Of a stretch of DNA of 64,000 nucleotides, positions 1-10,273 are shown piece by piece. The DNA is from Quercus robur. Taxonomy: Eukaryota; Streptophyta; Magnoliopsida; Fagales; Fagaceae. Location of the stretch: positions 5,498,349-5,562,348 of the forward strand of contig NC_065537.1 in the NCBI RefSeq assembly GCF_932294415.1, given 5' to 3'. The notes beneath the pieces were generated by a model that searched no databases, was not told the origin of the DNA, and was given only the letters and a program-made list of their open reading frames with translations. The position numbers and the translations under genes were made by a program. Within the stretch, counting starts at the first letter, position 1, and each line of letters begins with the position of its first letter.

Positions 1-147
1 TGTCAATTAATATAACCAGCCTCATGGTATGATAAACTAAATAAATTTTTTTTAATTATATTTAATTTTGTGTTAAAAAATTAACACATCAATTTATAAA
101 TAAAGTTGTATGAAATTTATAATATAAATCTCTAACATGAAAATTAC

Positions 148-813
148 CTGAAATGAACCCATGAGTTCAAGAATCCCAACTTGTGCCTGCAAGTACTTGA
201 CATACTTGGAAGCAGCTTGAAGCATCTCAGCTGTGTTCATTTTAGAGCAACCCGGAATCAGCCTCCCTAGCTCTTGAGTCTTCTCAGTGATCTTCCTTCT
301 CCTTTCTCGAGCAGCAATGCTCTGTGCCGACACACTTCTTTCATTCATTTTCTTTGAACTCTCAACATTTTGAGTGCAATCAACCTGTGGAATACCATAC
401 TCAGGCAGTTGAGAGAAGAGTTCAGGCAAAACCTCGGCCACCATACAAGGATTTGGAACAAGCCCATCAAAGAAAGTTGGTGTAAAATCCAAGCTAAATT
501 GATTTTCATGGCATCTTTGGCGTTTTGGGAATGAGTAGGGTTCAAAATCTTGTGGGGGTGTTAGCATTTCAGAGAGGGAAATGAAAGGTTCACAAGAAGA
601 TGATAAGTATTGAAGCAAATGGGTGGAACAATATTCTTCAGGGTGTAGGAAACTTTCTTGGTCATACAGTGGATGAAGCAATGTGTTTTGAAGTTCAAAG
701 TTGTTGGAATAGCTTAGGAGCTCTCCTGCTAGCTCTGCTTGTCTTTGTTGGAAACTAATCTGTGTGTTAAGGTGTTGAAGTGTTCCCAACTCTGTGTATG
801 TACTCAAGGCCAT
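148..813 (-). CDS. bHLH transcription factor, first coding exon (partial gene)
   Basis: This is the first coding exon of a nuclear basic helix-loop-helix transcription factor, read from ATG at 813 to a splice donor after base 148 (CAG|GTAATT); the rest lies beyond the left edge. The exon encodes 222 residues in phase 0. The N-terminal 155 residues are Gln/Leu/Ser-rich and low in recognisable domains. The bHLH domain occupies about residues 161-218: basic part QSIAARERRRKI, loop around LIPGCSKMNTAEML, helix 2 KYVKYLQAQVGILELM. The canonical Glu of the E-box-reading basic region is replaced by Ala (QSIAAR), as in several atypical plant bHLH groups, so DNA specificity may differ. The best family match I recognise is the Arabidopsis bHLH52/53 clade, from memory of its conserved domain. 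The remaining bases 1-147 look intronic. A residual open frame past the donor is intron read-through. Confidence 0.9.
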
Positions 814-1298
814 GATGGTAAAAACTGCAGAAGAGAAACAATGTATATATTATCATTTAAACTTTGAACAATTACATAGCAAGCTAATTAACACAAAGTG
901 AACAATTTTAGTGCTTAGTGGGTGCAATTCCTCTCTGTTCAAAATAATTTGTGAAGTGCCAAAAAATAAAAGAGTCTTTATAAAATTAGCAAGAGAGAAC
1001 AAAAGTGGTAGCAGAAGAAAATAGTAGCAAAAGGGTTGTGTAATATGTAGTATATTAAGAACTTTGATATAAAAGGAAGAAATGAGCATGACCCAGTAGG
1101 TATTATAAGTGAAAAAACTGAAACATAGCTAGAGAGAGAGAGAGATACTGTGTAGGGAAGTAGATACTGTTTGTTGACGCAGACACAAGAGCAGAACTCA
1201 GAAGACCTTAATTTATTTGCAAGTACAAAACTAGATAAACTGAGTAACTGACATTAACTTCACTGCCTCAGTGTGTCAATTATTGTACATTTGTACTC

Positions 1299-1325
1299 TG
1301 AGAGAGAGAGAGAGAGAGAGAGAGA
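1299..1325. repeat. (AG)n microsatellite upstream of the bHLH gene
   Basis: A perfect AG dinucleotide run, read as CT from the bHLH gene on the minus strand. A shorter AG run sits near 1130-1146. Both lie 300-500 bases upstream of the bHLH start, where plant 5' UTRs and promoters often carry CT/GA tracts; a regulatory role is only inference. Confidence 0.85.
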
Positions 1326-1469
1326 AGTGGGTAATGCAGGTTGGGTTGTGGGTGGGTTGAGATAAATCCGGAAGTTGAGGTTTGGAGCAGTTAACTACTT
1401 GCGAGGAAAGCTAGGACTTTGCTACTTCATCTAAAACCGCCATGTGCTTAGTTTTCACCTTGGTATCCT

Positions 1470-2730
1470 AGGTTTTTTTTTTTTTTTATTATTATTTTTA
1501 ATTTTAATGCTTTTAAAAATATTCTCTATTTAAATATATACAATTAGGCATTATTTTGGTATAAATCCCAAATCTAAAACTCTTGGATATAAAAAGAAAA
1601 TATAATCCAATGATGAATTTATCAAAATTCACATTGAATAGAAAAAATATTAAATGGAGTTGTAAAATTCACATTCGACTAAATTTTTAGCCAAACTTTT
1701 TGTGATCTAACATTCTTGATCTTAAATTGTTTTTACTTTTTTGAGTTGATTATTCAGGATTAATTGTTCTTGTTTTTGGCATTTTTGGCAAGTCCTAATT
1801 TATTTATTTATTTTAAATCCCAAACTTGCAGGATGGTCTTTATTTATTTTTTATATTTCTTTTTATCCAATTTTTAATTTTTTTTTTCTATTTGTTGTAA
1901 CAATTCAATTAGGAGGCATACCCTAACAAGTAACACCATGGAATTTTTCTAACATCTAAAATTCATACAACAAATGTTTTTGGTTAAATTTATGGTTTAC
2001 AGAGAAGTTAAGCAAAAATAGTAAAATTAAATAACAAAAAGCTAACTAATGAAATCTATATAGTTAGGAATACAAGAATATTCATTTATCTTAGACTATA
2101 ATCTCAATGTTATAGTTAGTGATTTGTCCATTTTATTTCCGTTTGTGTTGAAATTGTCAAAATTGCAAATATTCTAGACAAGGTTTTTTTTATTAAAAAA
2201 AAAATTATTATGCCAATTAATTTCTAGCCAAGTTCGTTCAAAACAAATATTGTCCTTAGGTATAGAAGATTCTCGATTCTCAAAAAAAAAAAAAAAAAAA
2301 AAAAAAAAAGGTATAGAAAATTCTCTATTTTTATTTGAGCGAGGATGCATTTATGGTGTCCAAACCTGAATTTTCAGTCCACATTATTTGCAATTTATAA
2401 TAATAATTAACAAAAATATACCTTACATTATATGTTCCCGAATTCTTAGAGCTCTGAGGATTTTCCCTTTATATGTCCAAATTCAAAATTTTTTTGGCAT
2501 CACATTTTTTATTTATTTATTTATTTTTTTGATAGAAGACATCAAATTTGATATCAATATCATTAAAATTATGAATCTATTTGTACAAATAATACATTTT
2601 TATGTGAAAAATGTAAAAATTTTAAATAATTAAGGATTCTAGATAATTCAATTAGTAAATAACAATATTAAGTTGCAAAAGTTATATTGTTGTAAAGGTA
2701 TCGACGATTTTTTCAAACTTAAAAATATAA
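1470..2730. other. AT-rich intergenic spacer, no gene seen
   Basis: This stretch between the divergent bHLH (minus) and patellin (plus) genes is AT-rich with T and A homopolymers. I see no coding homology on either strand. The open frame at 2388-2633 encodes only low-complexity hydrophobic sequence. The one structured feature is the small poly(A) insertion at 2259-2325. Promoter elements for both neighbours are presumably here, but I cannot point to a convincing TATA box. Confidence 0.6.
2259..2325 (+). mobile_element. Orphan poly(A) insertion with 16-bp target duplication
   Basis: A 35-base insert at 2275-2309, GATTCTC followed by a long A run, is flanked by direct repeats ggtatagaagattctc (2259-2274) and ggtatagaaaattctc (2310-2325), which differ at one base. 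The stub resembles the TTCTC-A(n) 3' end of the LINE at 48920-50500. It reads as an extremely 5'-truncated target-primed reverse-transcription product. Confidence 0.75.
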
Positions 2731-2945
2731 CCATTGACTAGGTCTCCCTTTTCATACCAAACAAAGGAAGAGAGAAAACATAGGAGTCAAAAAGGGAGAG
2801 GTTTGAGGTCTGTGTTCTTCCACTCTATCGTCTCTACATTTATCTATCCCATATATGTATATTCCAAGTACTTTCTTCTTTTTCTCATTTTATTGCCAGA
2901 ATTACTAGGAATTAAACTCTTGAATTCAATCAAACAAACTTCAAA

Positions 2946-5900
2946 ATGGCAACAATTACTGAGACCGATGGAAAACATGTAGAGAAAAATTTATCTAAGG
3001 ATGTTGAAAACAAAGATGTCACAGTGGCAAATGTGAAAGTTGTAGAAGAAAATGGAGAACCAAAGAAAGAGGATGTGCATGAAAACGATGGAGTGGTGAC
3101 TGAGAATACAAAGAATGTAGCTGAAGAAATGAAAGAGGTGGTGAAGAAGGAGGAAAATGGAGCTGAAAAGGGTGATGTTTCACCATCTCCTAATGTTGAG
3201 AGGAGTTCTTCTAAGAAAGAGAGCAACTTCCTCTCTCATTTGAGAGTGCATGAGAAGAAGGCTTTGGTCAAGCTGAGAATGAAGATTGAGGAAGTTATTC
3301 GTGGGAAGGCAGGGACTGAGAATACGAAGAAAGATTATGAAAGATTGGAGAAGACAGATGAAGCTGAAAAAAAAGCTGTTTCATCACCACCTCCTACAAT
3401 TGAGACGAGTTCTTCATTCAGAGAAGAGAGCAACTTCTCTTCTGATTTGAAAGAGAGTGAGAAGAATGCATTGTCTCAGCTGAGAATGAAGGTTGAGGAA
3501 GCAATTCATGGGAATACTTTATTGAAGGGGAAGAAAGAGAAAATTGAATCACAAGCAAATGCAACATCATTGGAAAAAGAGAGCAAAGATAAAGAGAAAC
3601 AAGAAGAAGAGAGTGACAATAATGTTAAAGAAGAAAAAGCTGAGAACAATGATGCCAAAGAGAGCAAAGAGTCAAAGCAAGATACTGAAGAAAAGAAGAA
3701 ACTCACAGAAGAGGCCGCAAAGGAAAGCACCCATGTGGCTGTTGAGGAAGAAAAGGTTATTGTTGACGAGGATATTGCTCTTTGGGGTGTACCATTATTG
3801 CCTAGCAAAGCAGACACTGCCACTGATGTAATACTATTGAAGTTCTTGAGGGCTAGAGAGTTCAAGGTCAATGAGGCATTTGAAATGTTAAGGAATACAC
3901 TTCAGTGGAGGAAGGAAAACAATATCGATTCGATCTTGAATGAGAATTTTGACGATGATTTTGAATCCCTTGCTTACATTAATGGTGTGGATCGCCAAGG
4001 CCACCCAGTGTGCTACAACAATTTTGGGTTGCTTGGAGATAATGAGATGTACAACAAGATACTTGGGACCCAAGAAAAGCGTGAAAAGCTTTTGAGGTGG
4101 AGGATTCAGCTGATGGAGAAGGGGATTCAGAAGCTTGATTTCAAACCTGGGGGTGTGTGCTCAATGCTCCAAATCATTGATCTTAAGGACTCTCCAGGTC
4201 CCTCAAGGAAGGAGTTTAGGCTTGCTGCCAGACAAGTGATTGTGACCCTCCAAGACAACTATCCTGAATTTGCTGCAAAAAATGTAAGGTTTTCTTCACA
4301 ATCATTAGTTTCATTCATGGTGATTTATGTTTCACAAGTTTCTGAAGTAAATGCTTGTGAAGACCTAACAAGATAATTTGCATGCATTCTTCATAGTTTT
4401 GTTTATAATAAATACAATGAGTGATGCTATTGATCTTAAAAATTCTACTGTGTAGATTTTTCAAATTGATATGTCAATTTTTAAACTCTTAAAAAAATAA
4501 TTAAAAATTTATTTATTATGTTATTGATATAAAACCAATTAAATTAATTGTCACTTCACTTTGTAAGATTTATTCTAGTAAAATTATTAATAAGTTTAGC
4601 ACTGAATATATACACCTATATATCCATGTATGAATATTTCATTCGTCTCTGTCCTGTTTGAATTGCCATACCTATGTATGCCTGAAGATAAACATGCTCA
4701 ATTCTTTGGATTTTGCTAGAACTTGTTTATTCATGTATAACCTCACAAATTTTTCTTTGCCAACTATATGTTATTATATTAAACATACACATTTTCTAAA
4801 AGTTTTGCAAGAATTTTCAACTTTTTGTTTGACTTCCAAATTCTAACGAGGCCGTTTAAGTTTATCCTCATATTAGTTCTGCTGAGTTACATCTAGATAG
4901 TTTGTAATTCTTTTACAAAGCTGAATTTGCATATCTCAATTTACTCTCAATGCTACTAATGATGAACCACTTATCTTTGTCATAGGTATTCATCAATGTC
5001 CCTTTCTGGTATTACGCCTTTAGTGCTCTCCTCTCACCCTTCTTAACCCAAAGAACCAGGAGCAAGTTTGTCTTCGCTCGCCCGGCTAGAGTTTCAGAAA
5101 CCTTATTGAAGTAAGAACCCTACAAGGTCTCTAATATCTAAGCTAACTTAGAGATGGGTCTATTTAGAAATATTGGAATTAACTAAATGCTTCATTGCAG
5201 GTACATTGCTGCTGAGGAAGTTTTTGTCCATAATGGTGGGCTTAAGCAGGAAAATGAGTCTGAGTTCTCAGCTGAAGATCCTGTTAGGGAAGTTTTCGTC
5301 AAGGCAGGATCAAAAGAAAATATTGAGATCCCAGTATTAGAGGTACACACTGAGACATTTCTCTTTTCTATTTGAAAACCATGAAATATGAATGCCTGAA
5401 CCTAGCTAATATATTACTAGGTGGAGTAGTGTTTATTACAAACACCTTAATGCACACACTTTTACAAACGACTGAAAAAGAAATTGAAATTCTGACTTGA
5501 AATCATAATTGTGCAACAATATTTATCCTACTCTATATCCATTAGATGCACCCAGATTCTCAACTCTACAACATACTTTTGCTCAAGTTAGACAAAGCAT
5601 TAGAAACAACTTTGTTAGTTTTTTCATAAGATCAATTCTATGACTTAGCAAGTAATTGTCCAACTTTGATAAAGGTTTTTGTTTGGTGGTATTAACAGGC
5701 TGGAACTACTTTAATCTGGGACGTGATTATCTTGGGCTGGGAAGTGAATTACAGGGAGGAATTTTTACCAAGCGATGAGGGATCATATGGCCTTATCATT
5801 CAAAGAGACAGGAAGCTGGGTGTACAAGAGTCTTCGATTCGCAACTCTTTTAAGAACAAGGAACCAGGAAAAGTTGTGATCATTGTTGAGAATTCATCAC

Positions 5901-5953
5901 TCAAGAAAAAACGTGTTCTCTACCGATACAAGACCAAGAATAGCTCCTCTTGA
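2946..5953 (+). CDS. PATL: Patellin-like SEC14/GOLD phosphoinositide-binding protein
   Basis: Exons are 2946-4283, 4986-5110, 5201-5342 and 5699-5953 (stop included), all with GT-AG junctions that keep frame, giving 619 residues. Patellins bind phosphoinositides through a SEC14 lipid-transfer domain and act in membrane trafficking and cell-plate formation, at the plasma membrane or in the cytosol. Residues 1-275 are a Lys/Glu-rich acidic tail. A CRAL-TRIO N-terminal domain (ALWGVPLL, LLKFLRAREFKV) spans about 276-325, SEC14 about 335-510 (VDRQGHPVCYN, IIDLKD, DNYPEFAAKNVFINVPFW) and a GOLD domain follows to the end (ILGWEVNY, EGSYGLIIQ, VLYRYKTK). The acidic tail carries two copies of the patellin motif (ESNFLSHL...EKKALVKLRMKIEEVI at 91-118 and ESNFSSDL...EKNALSQLRMKVEEAI at 161-187); I remember one per protein in Arabidopsis. 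An open frame running past 4283 is intron read-through. Confidence 0.95.
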
Positions 5954-8256
5954 ACTGACTATTCTCGATGAAGTTAAAGTGAAAATACTATGTACTTTAT
6001 TATCATCACTATTATTATTATTATTTTGCTTCGTTTAGTATATTTCTCAAAGATGAGATAAGAATATTTGGTATTATGTTTGAGGCTTGATATTGCGACT
6101 CTTGTATACTATTTTACATGTATAAAATATATATTATGATGTGATGAAAGGGAGGCTCTTTCTCTAGATTTAACCATCCTAGATCACTAATATACCTCTG
6201 TGACAGATCTACCAGTTGAGAATTTTTTATGGCTCCTCAATGTCAAATATGACCAGGGTGTAATATATGTGTATTAGCTACTACATGTGTTTTTTTTATA
6301 ATAATAAAAAAAAAAAGTCTTGTAAATGAGCATTTTGATTTTTTTATTTTGATTTTGATTTTTTATATATATACTAGGCTTCTGACCTATTTAAGAAACT
6401 GGTAGATTGAACATGTAACTTGTGACAGAAAATATTGTTCAAAGAAGTAGAACGACGGTAAAAATCACTAATAAAGGAGAGGAATTATCTCGTAAGATAG
6501 GACACTACAAAAATGAATTCCAAGATCCTAGCTATAATGTATGAAAATATTAAGAAGTAAATTAAGATGAGAGAGGGGAAAAAAAATAATATAAACCCTT
6601 ATTCTGATTGGGTTTTAAGTTTTAACAGCTTACATCTATAATCTATAATGGAATTCATCTATAATCTATAATGGAATTGACTATATCTCTACTAATTTGG
6701 CTATTATATAAGACCTGTTATAGTAACTAGTCTTATCACATGTGTTTTGTGCGTGCGATTTTTTTTTGTCATAGTTTTTCATTCATTTCAATTTAAGGTT
6801 TACACGTTTTCTCATTAATACTACGTATTTAGAATTTATAAGTAGATAAAGCAATTTGAAAATCAACAAGAGAGTGACCCTATTTTTTAGGCAATGTTTT
6901 AGTAGAAGTTAAAATTTTATTTTTACCAGATTATCAATTAGTTTTGTCTTCACTTAAACATAGAGATATAAGAGCTTTTTTTAACCAAAAAAATAAGGAT
7001 CCTAAAAAGGGGAAGCCCCTTGAATAGTAGTATAGATAAACCAACAATTATGTTTAGGTTTTCCAAATACCATCCGAACAAGACAAATTTAGGCTTTGTT
7101 TAGTTGGGGATGGAAAAGTTGGAGGATAGCATTCTACTAAGTTTGAGGAGAAAACACTAAGCCCCACCAGTTTTCCTTAAAATATGGTTGTCAACCTAAA
7201 AATACAGATTTTACAATCTCCTTCTTTGGCAATTCATAACAAAACCACAATATATTAAATCATAATAAAAACCACATCGGAGGTTGATTGGCCAAAGAAT
7301 TGGTTTACTAGTTTAATCATCATTTGCTGAATTGTAGGTTTATTAATTAATTAAATAATATATTTTTATAATTATAAAAAGAAAAAAAAATGCTCCATTT
7401 AGGTAAATTAATAAATTATAACAATAACAAATTACATCATATGACATAAAGTTAGAGAATAAAAAATAAAAAATAAACACATCATTCACATAAATCATCC
7501 AATAACCAAGTTATGTAGTTCAAAAGTCTTGAAATAACATATCTCATAGAAAATCAAAATAAATTTTTAGCTTAATCATTAAACCCTAGAGATTACACAT
7601 ATATAAGATGTTGGACTCTTTTAGCTTAATCATCTAACTTTTTAGTCTGATAAATTTTGACTTTTTTAGTGTAGAAGTTCTTCTATTTTTGTCTCTCTAT
7701 TTTTTTTTTTTTTTTTTTTAAGTTCATCACTTTATCACTTGCATATATAATTTTATCAATATCTCTTTATCTCTTTAGGTCTCAAACTCTCATCACTATC
7801 TCTTATTGTCTTTAATCTCAACTCTCATCCCATGGCAGTTATTGACTTTTACCTTATCTATTTAGTATTTTAGTCTTTAATGTTTATCACTTTGTCTTTA
7901 TCAAATTATCATTTAATCTTCAGTAGTTTAGTAAATACACACGCTTTTTTTTTTATCCACAAGTTAAAAAGATTAACTCGTGCAATAGGTTTGATAATGG
8001 GTTTTGCATATTCAGTATTTTACACTGAACCATTCCAAATAATGCTTTGGTTCACATTTTAACTGGTGGTTTGGTACGGTTTTTATAATTATGCATTAAT
8101 GACTTAAATACACCAAAAAAAAAAAAAATACACATTTTTAAAATTAACCCAACAAAACACCCCAAAATATTATTTTCTCTCTATCTCTCCCCACTAAAAT
8201 GTAAAATCCACGCAATCAAATCAACCCTTAAGCTTTCTCACTTGTTTAGTCCAAGC

Positions 8257-8303
<47 letters not shown>
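5954..8303. other. Intergenic region, no gene seen
   Basis: The patellin 3' UTR presumably occupies the first few hundred bases (ATT-repeat stretch near 6000-6025). The rest is AT-rich, with a small doubled phrase near 6632-6672, a T run near 7698 and no open frame with recognisable homology. The 7880-8062 frame is low-complexity and hydrophobic, not a supported gene. The right end is a (TA)n tract that leads into the MITE at 8304. Confidence 0.6.
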
Positions 8304-8307
<4 letters not shown>

Positions 8308-8467
8308 AATGATATGTCCATAACATTTTCACAATAAATCTTAAGTGACAAGTTGTTATTAGTTGTTATTATTGGGACAAAAAAGTAATCTTAGTTAGGT
8401 TCAAATTTGAACCAATAACAACTAACTATCTACGATTTGTTATAAAAATGTTGTGAAAGCACCCCTC
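8304..8467. mobile_element. MITE embedded in a (TA)n tract (Micron-like)
   Basis: The 164-base unit has imperfect terminal inverted similarity: the left end carries cataacattttcacaa and agttgttattagttg, and the right end, read in reverse, carries the related tttcacaacatttttataac and agttagttgttattgg. It is bordered on both sides by TA-dinucleotide runs (about 8272-8303 and 8468-8490). Insertion between TA repeats recalls Micron-type MITEs of rice; assignment to that family is inference. Confidence 0.55.
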
Positions 8468-8541
8468 ATATATATATATATATATATATAGACGCTACAT
8501 GGTTCCGAATATATAATTAACATCGCAGTTCCTGACCATAG

Positions 8542-8614
8542 GATCGCGTGGCCTAATGGATAAGGCGCTCGCCTCCGGAGCGGGAGATTGTGGGTTCGAG
8601 TCCCATCGCGATCG
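8542..8614 (+). tRNA. tRNA-Arg (anticodon CCG)
   Basis: This intronless 73-base tRNA folds fully. The acceptor stem GATCGCG (8542-8548) pairs with CGCGATC (8607-8613), with G73 at 8614. The D arm is GCCT/AGGC around AATGGATA. The anticodon stem CTCGC/GCGGG encloses loop CTCCGGA with anticodon CCG. The T arm GTGGG/CCCAT encloses TTCGAGT. CCA is not encoded, as expected for a eukaryotic nuclear gene, and a T-rich stretch (TTTGTTTTCC) about ten bases downstream would serve as a Pol III stop. The internal A and B boxes are intact, so the gene is probably active. Confidence 0.96.
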
Positions 8615-9601
8615 AATTATTTGTTTTCCACTTTTCGTCTTTTGTTCAGTGTCAATTACGGACTCCTCCTTTTCCATCTAGGAAAGCCCAACCCAACCAC
8701 TGATTCTTTATAATAACTTAATAAAATCATGAGATTGGTTTTGTTCTTATTTGCTAAAATAGTTTACTATTAATTTCCTAATTGCTATTCACATTTTTAT
8801 CAAATATTATATCTTCAGATGTCAAAGATTCAACTATTTGTAGAGAAAAGAAATGTGTAACAATATCTATTTGAAGCTATTGTCATGTAGTATTAGAGTC
8901 ATTATTTTATTTTTATTATTCATAACCAGTCTCTATAAATAAGTTATTATATAAAATAATTTTGCTAGCCTTACAAAAGTACCACATAGAGTATTTCATC
9001 TCATACCCTACGCAATAAATTTCATAACATCGAAAACGTTGTGTGCGTAATGCAAAACAAAACATAAGAAAATTTTGGTACACTGTTGGTAATTTTCCTA
9101 GAGTTGATTAGTCTTAATCAGGATGTTATCATGATTAATAAGAGTTTACTACTTAACCAAGGTCCTGATTGGCCGACTAGGAGTTGGCATCACTATTTGG
9201 GTCGTGACAATTTTAGTTTCTTACTTGAAGATGAAGTTTTTCACTTCAATAATTTATTTAGATAGAGGGCAAGACTTCCGTCCAGTGCATTGGACAAGAT
9301 ACGAGATCGATACATGACATGTCCATGTCATGTCTAATGCTCTAATGCATTGAATACAAGCCAAGCCTTTGAATTGACTAAAAGAAAAAAAAATATATAT
9401 ATTCTATTTAAATGACTTGAATAGAATATGAAATGATAACTCTTTCCTATTGATGAAATTTTATGAATAAATTTGAGCATTGTAAATAAATGGATTTGAA
9501 ATGAGCAGATGTAATATATTATTTCAAAACAATATTGTTACAAGTCTTTGTTTGAAAAAAAAATAAAAAAAATCTCCAAAACTCAAATTATTATGTGTCA
9601 T
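8615..9601. other. AT-rich spacer between the tRNA and a MITE
   Basis: I see no gene or clear repeat here. The 9524-9871 frame on the minus strand is an artefact of the poly-A tract inside the neighbouring MITE. Confidence 0.5.
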
Positions 9602-9604
9602 TAA

Positions 9605-9873
9605 GGGTCTATTTGGATATAGCTTATTTTTGCTGAAATTGAAAACTGAAACTGAAAACACTATAGCGAAATAATTTTTAAATGTATAAAAAGTGTTGTA
9701 GGACCCATGTTTAATGAAAAAGTTGTTGAAAAGTGTAATTTGTGAGACCCGTGAACAGTACACGGATACACTGTTCGCAGTTGACTTGTCAACAATTGCA
9801 GGCTGGAGATAAAAAAAAAAAAAAAAAAAAAAAACGCGAAACGCAACCGTTGACGTGGAATCCAAACACATAC
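9605..9873. mobile_element. Tourist-like MITE with TAA target duplication
   Basis: The element begins GGGTCTATTTGGAT and ends ATCCAAACACATAC, which form an imperfect terminal inverted repeat. A TAA trinucleotide flanks both ends (9602-9604 and 9874-9876), the target duplication typical of PIF/Harbinger-derived Tourist MITEs. The 269-base interior has no coding capacity and holds a 24-base A run. Confidence 0.65.
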
Positions 9874-9904
9874 TAAATTTATATCTAGCTATTTAACTCT
9901 TTTT

Positions 9905-10001
9905 TTTGTGTAGATAATTCGATAATTGGGAGAGGGATTTGAACCTAAATGTCTCCCTTAAAAACGTGAGAGATGCCAACCAGTTGAGTTATAAGGCTTT
10001 T
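9905..10001 (-). repeat. Degenerate tRNA-related SINE-like sequence
   Basis: Read on the minus strand, this piece holds a B-box-like GGTTCAAATCCC preceded by an A-box-like TAACTCAACTGGTTGGC, as in tRNA-derived SINE heads. The flanks are not clean and no target duplication was recognised, so the call is tentative. Confidence 0.35.
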
Positions 10002-10273
10002 GACATATCTAGCTATTTAACTAGAAATTGTTTTTCAAATCCATTAGATTTTAAATGCATCCCAAGTGCACTTAACATCCATTGACTAAGAAAGATTTAC
10101 ATGTTGACCAATATTTCAAGTTGATATGAAGTTATTATAAAGTGAAGAAAATATCAGGGATGAGAGAAGCATTGTGATTCAATCGATTGTATAATATTTA
10201 CATAAAATAAGAATGAGAGCCTGTAGGAAATGGTTAAGTACAAAAATCCTTACAACTGGGAAAACAAAATGAC

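Noticed and set aside
3506-3871. Minus-strand 121-aa Ser/Phe-rich open frame
   Set aside because: It is the antisense of the Lys/Glu-rich coding region of the patellin gene; GAA/GAG codons read in reverse give Phe/Ser/Leu.
8495-8677. Minus-strand open frame over the tRNA gene
   Set aside because: It overlaps a perfectly folding tRNA-Arg and has no family resemblance.
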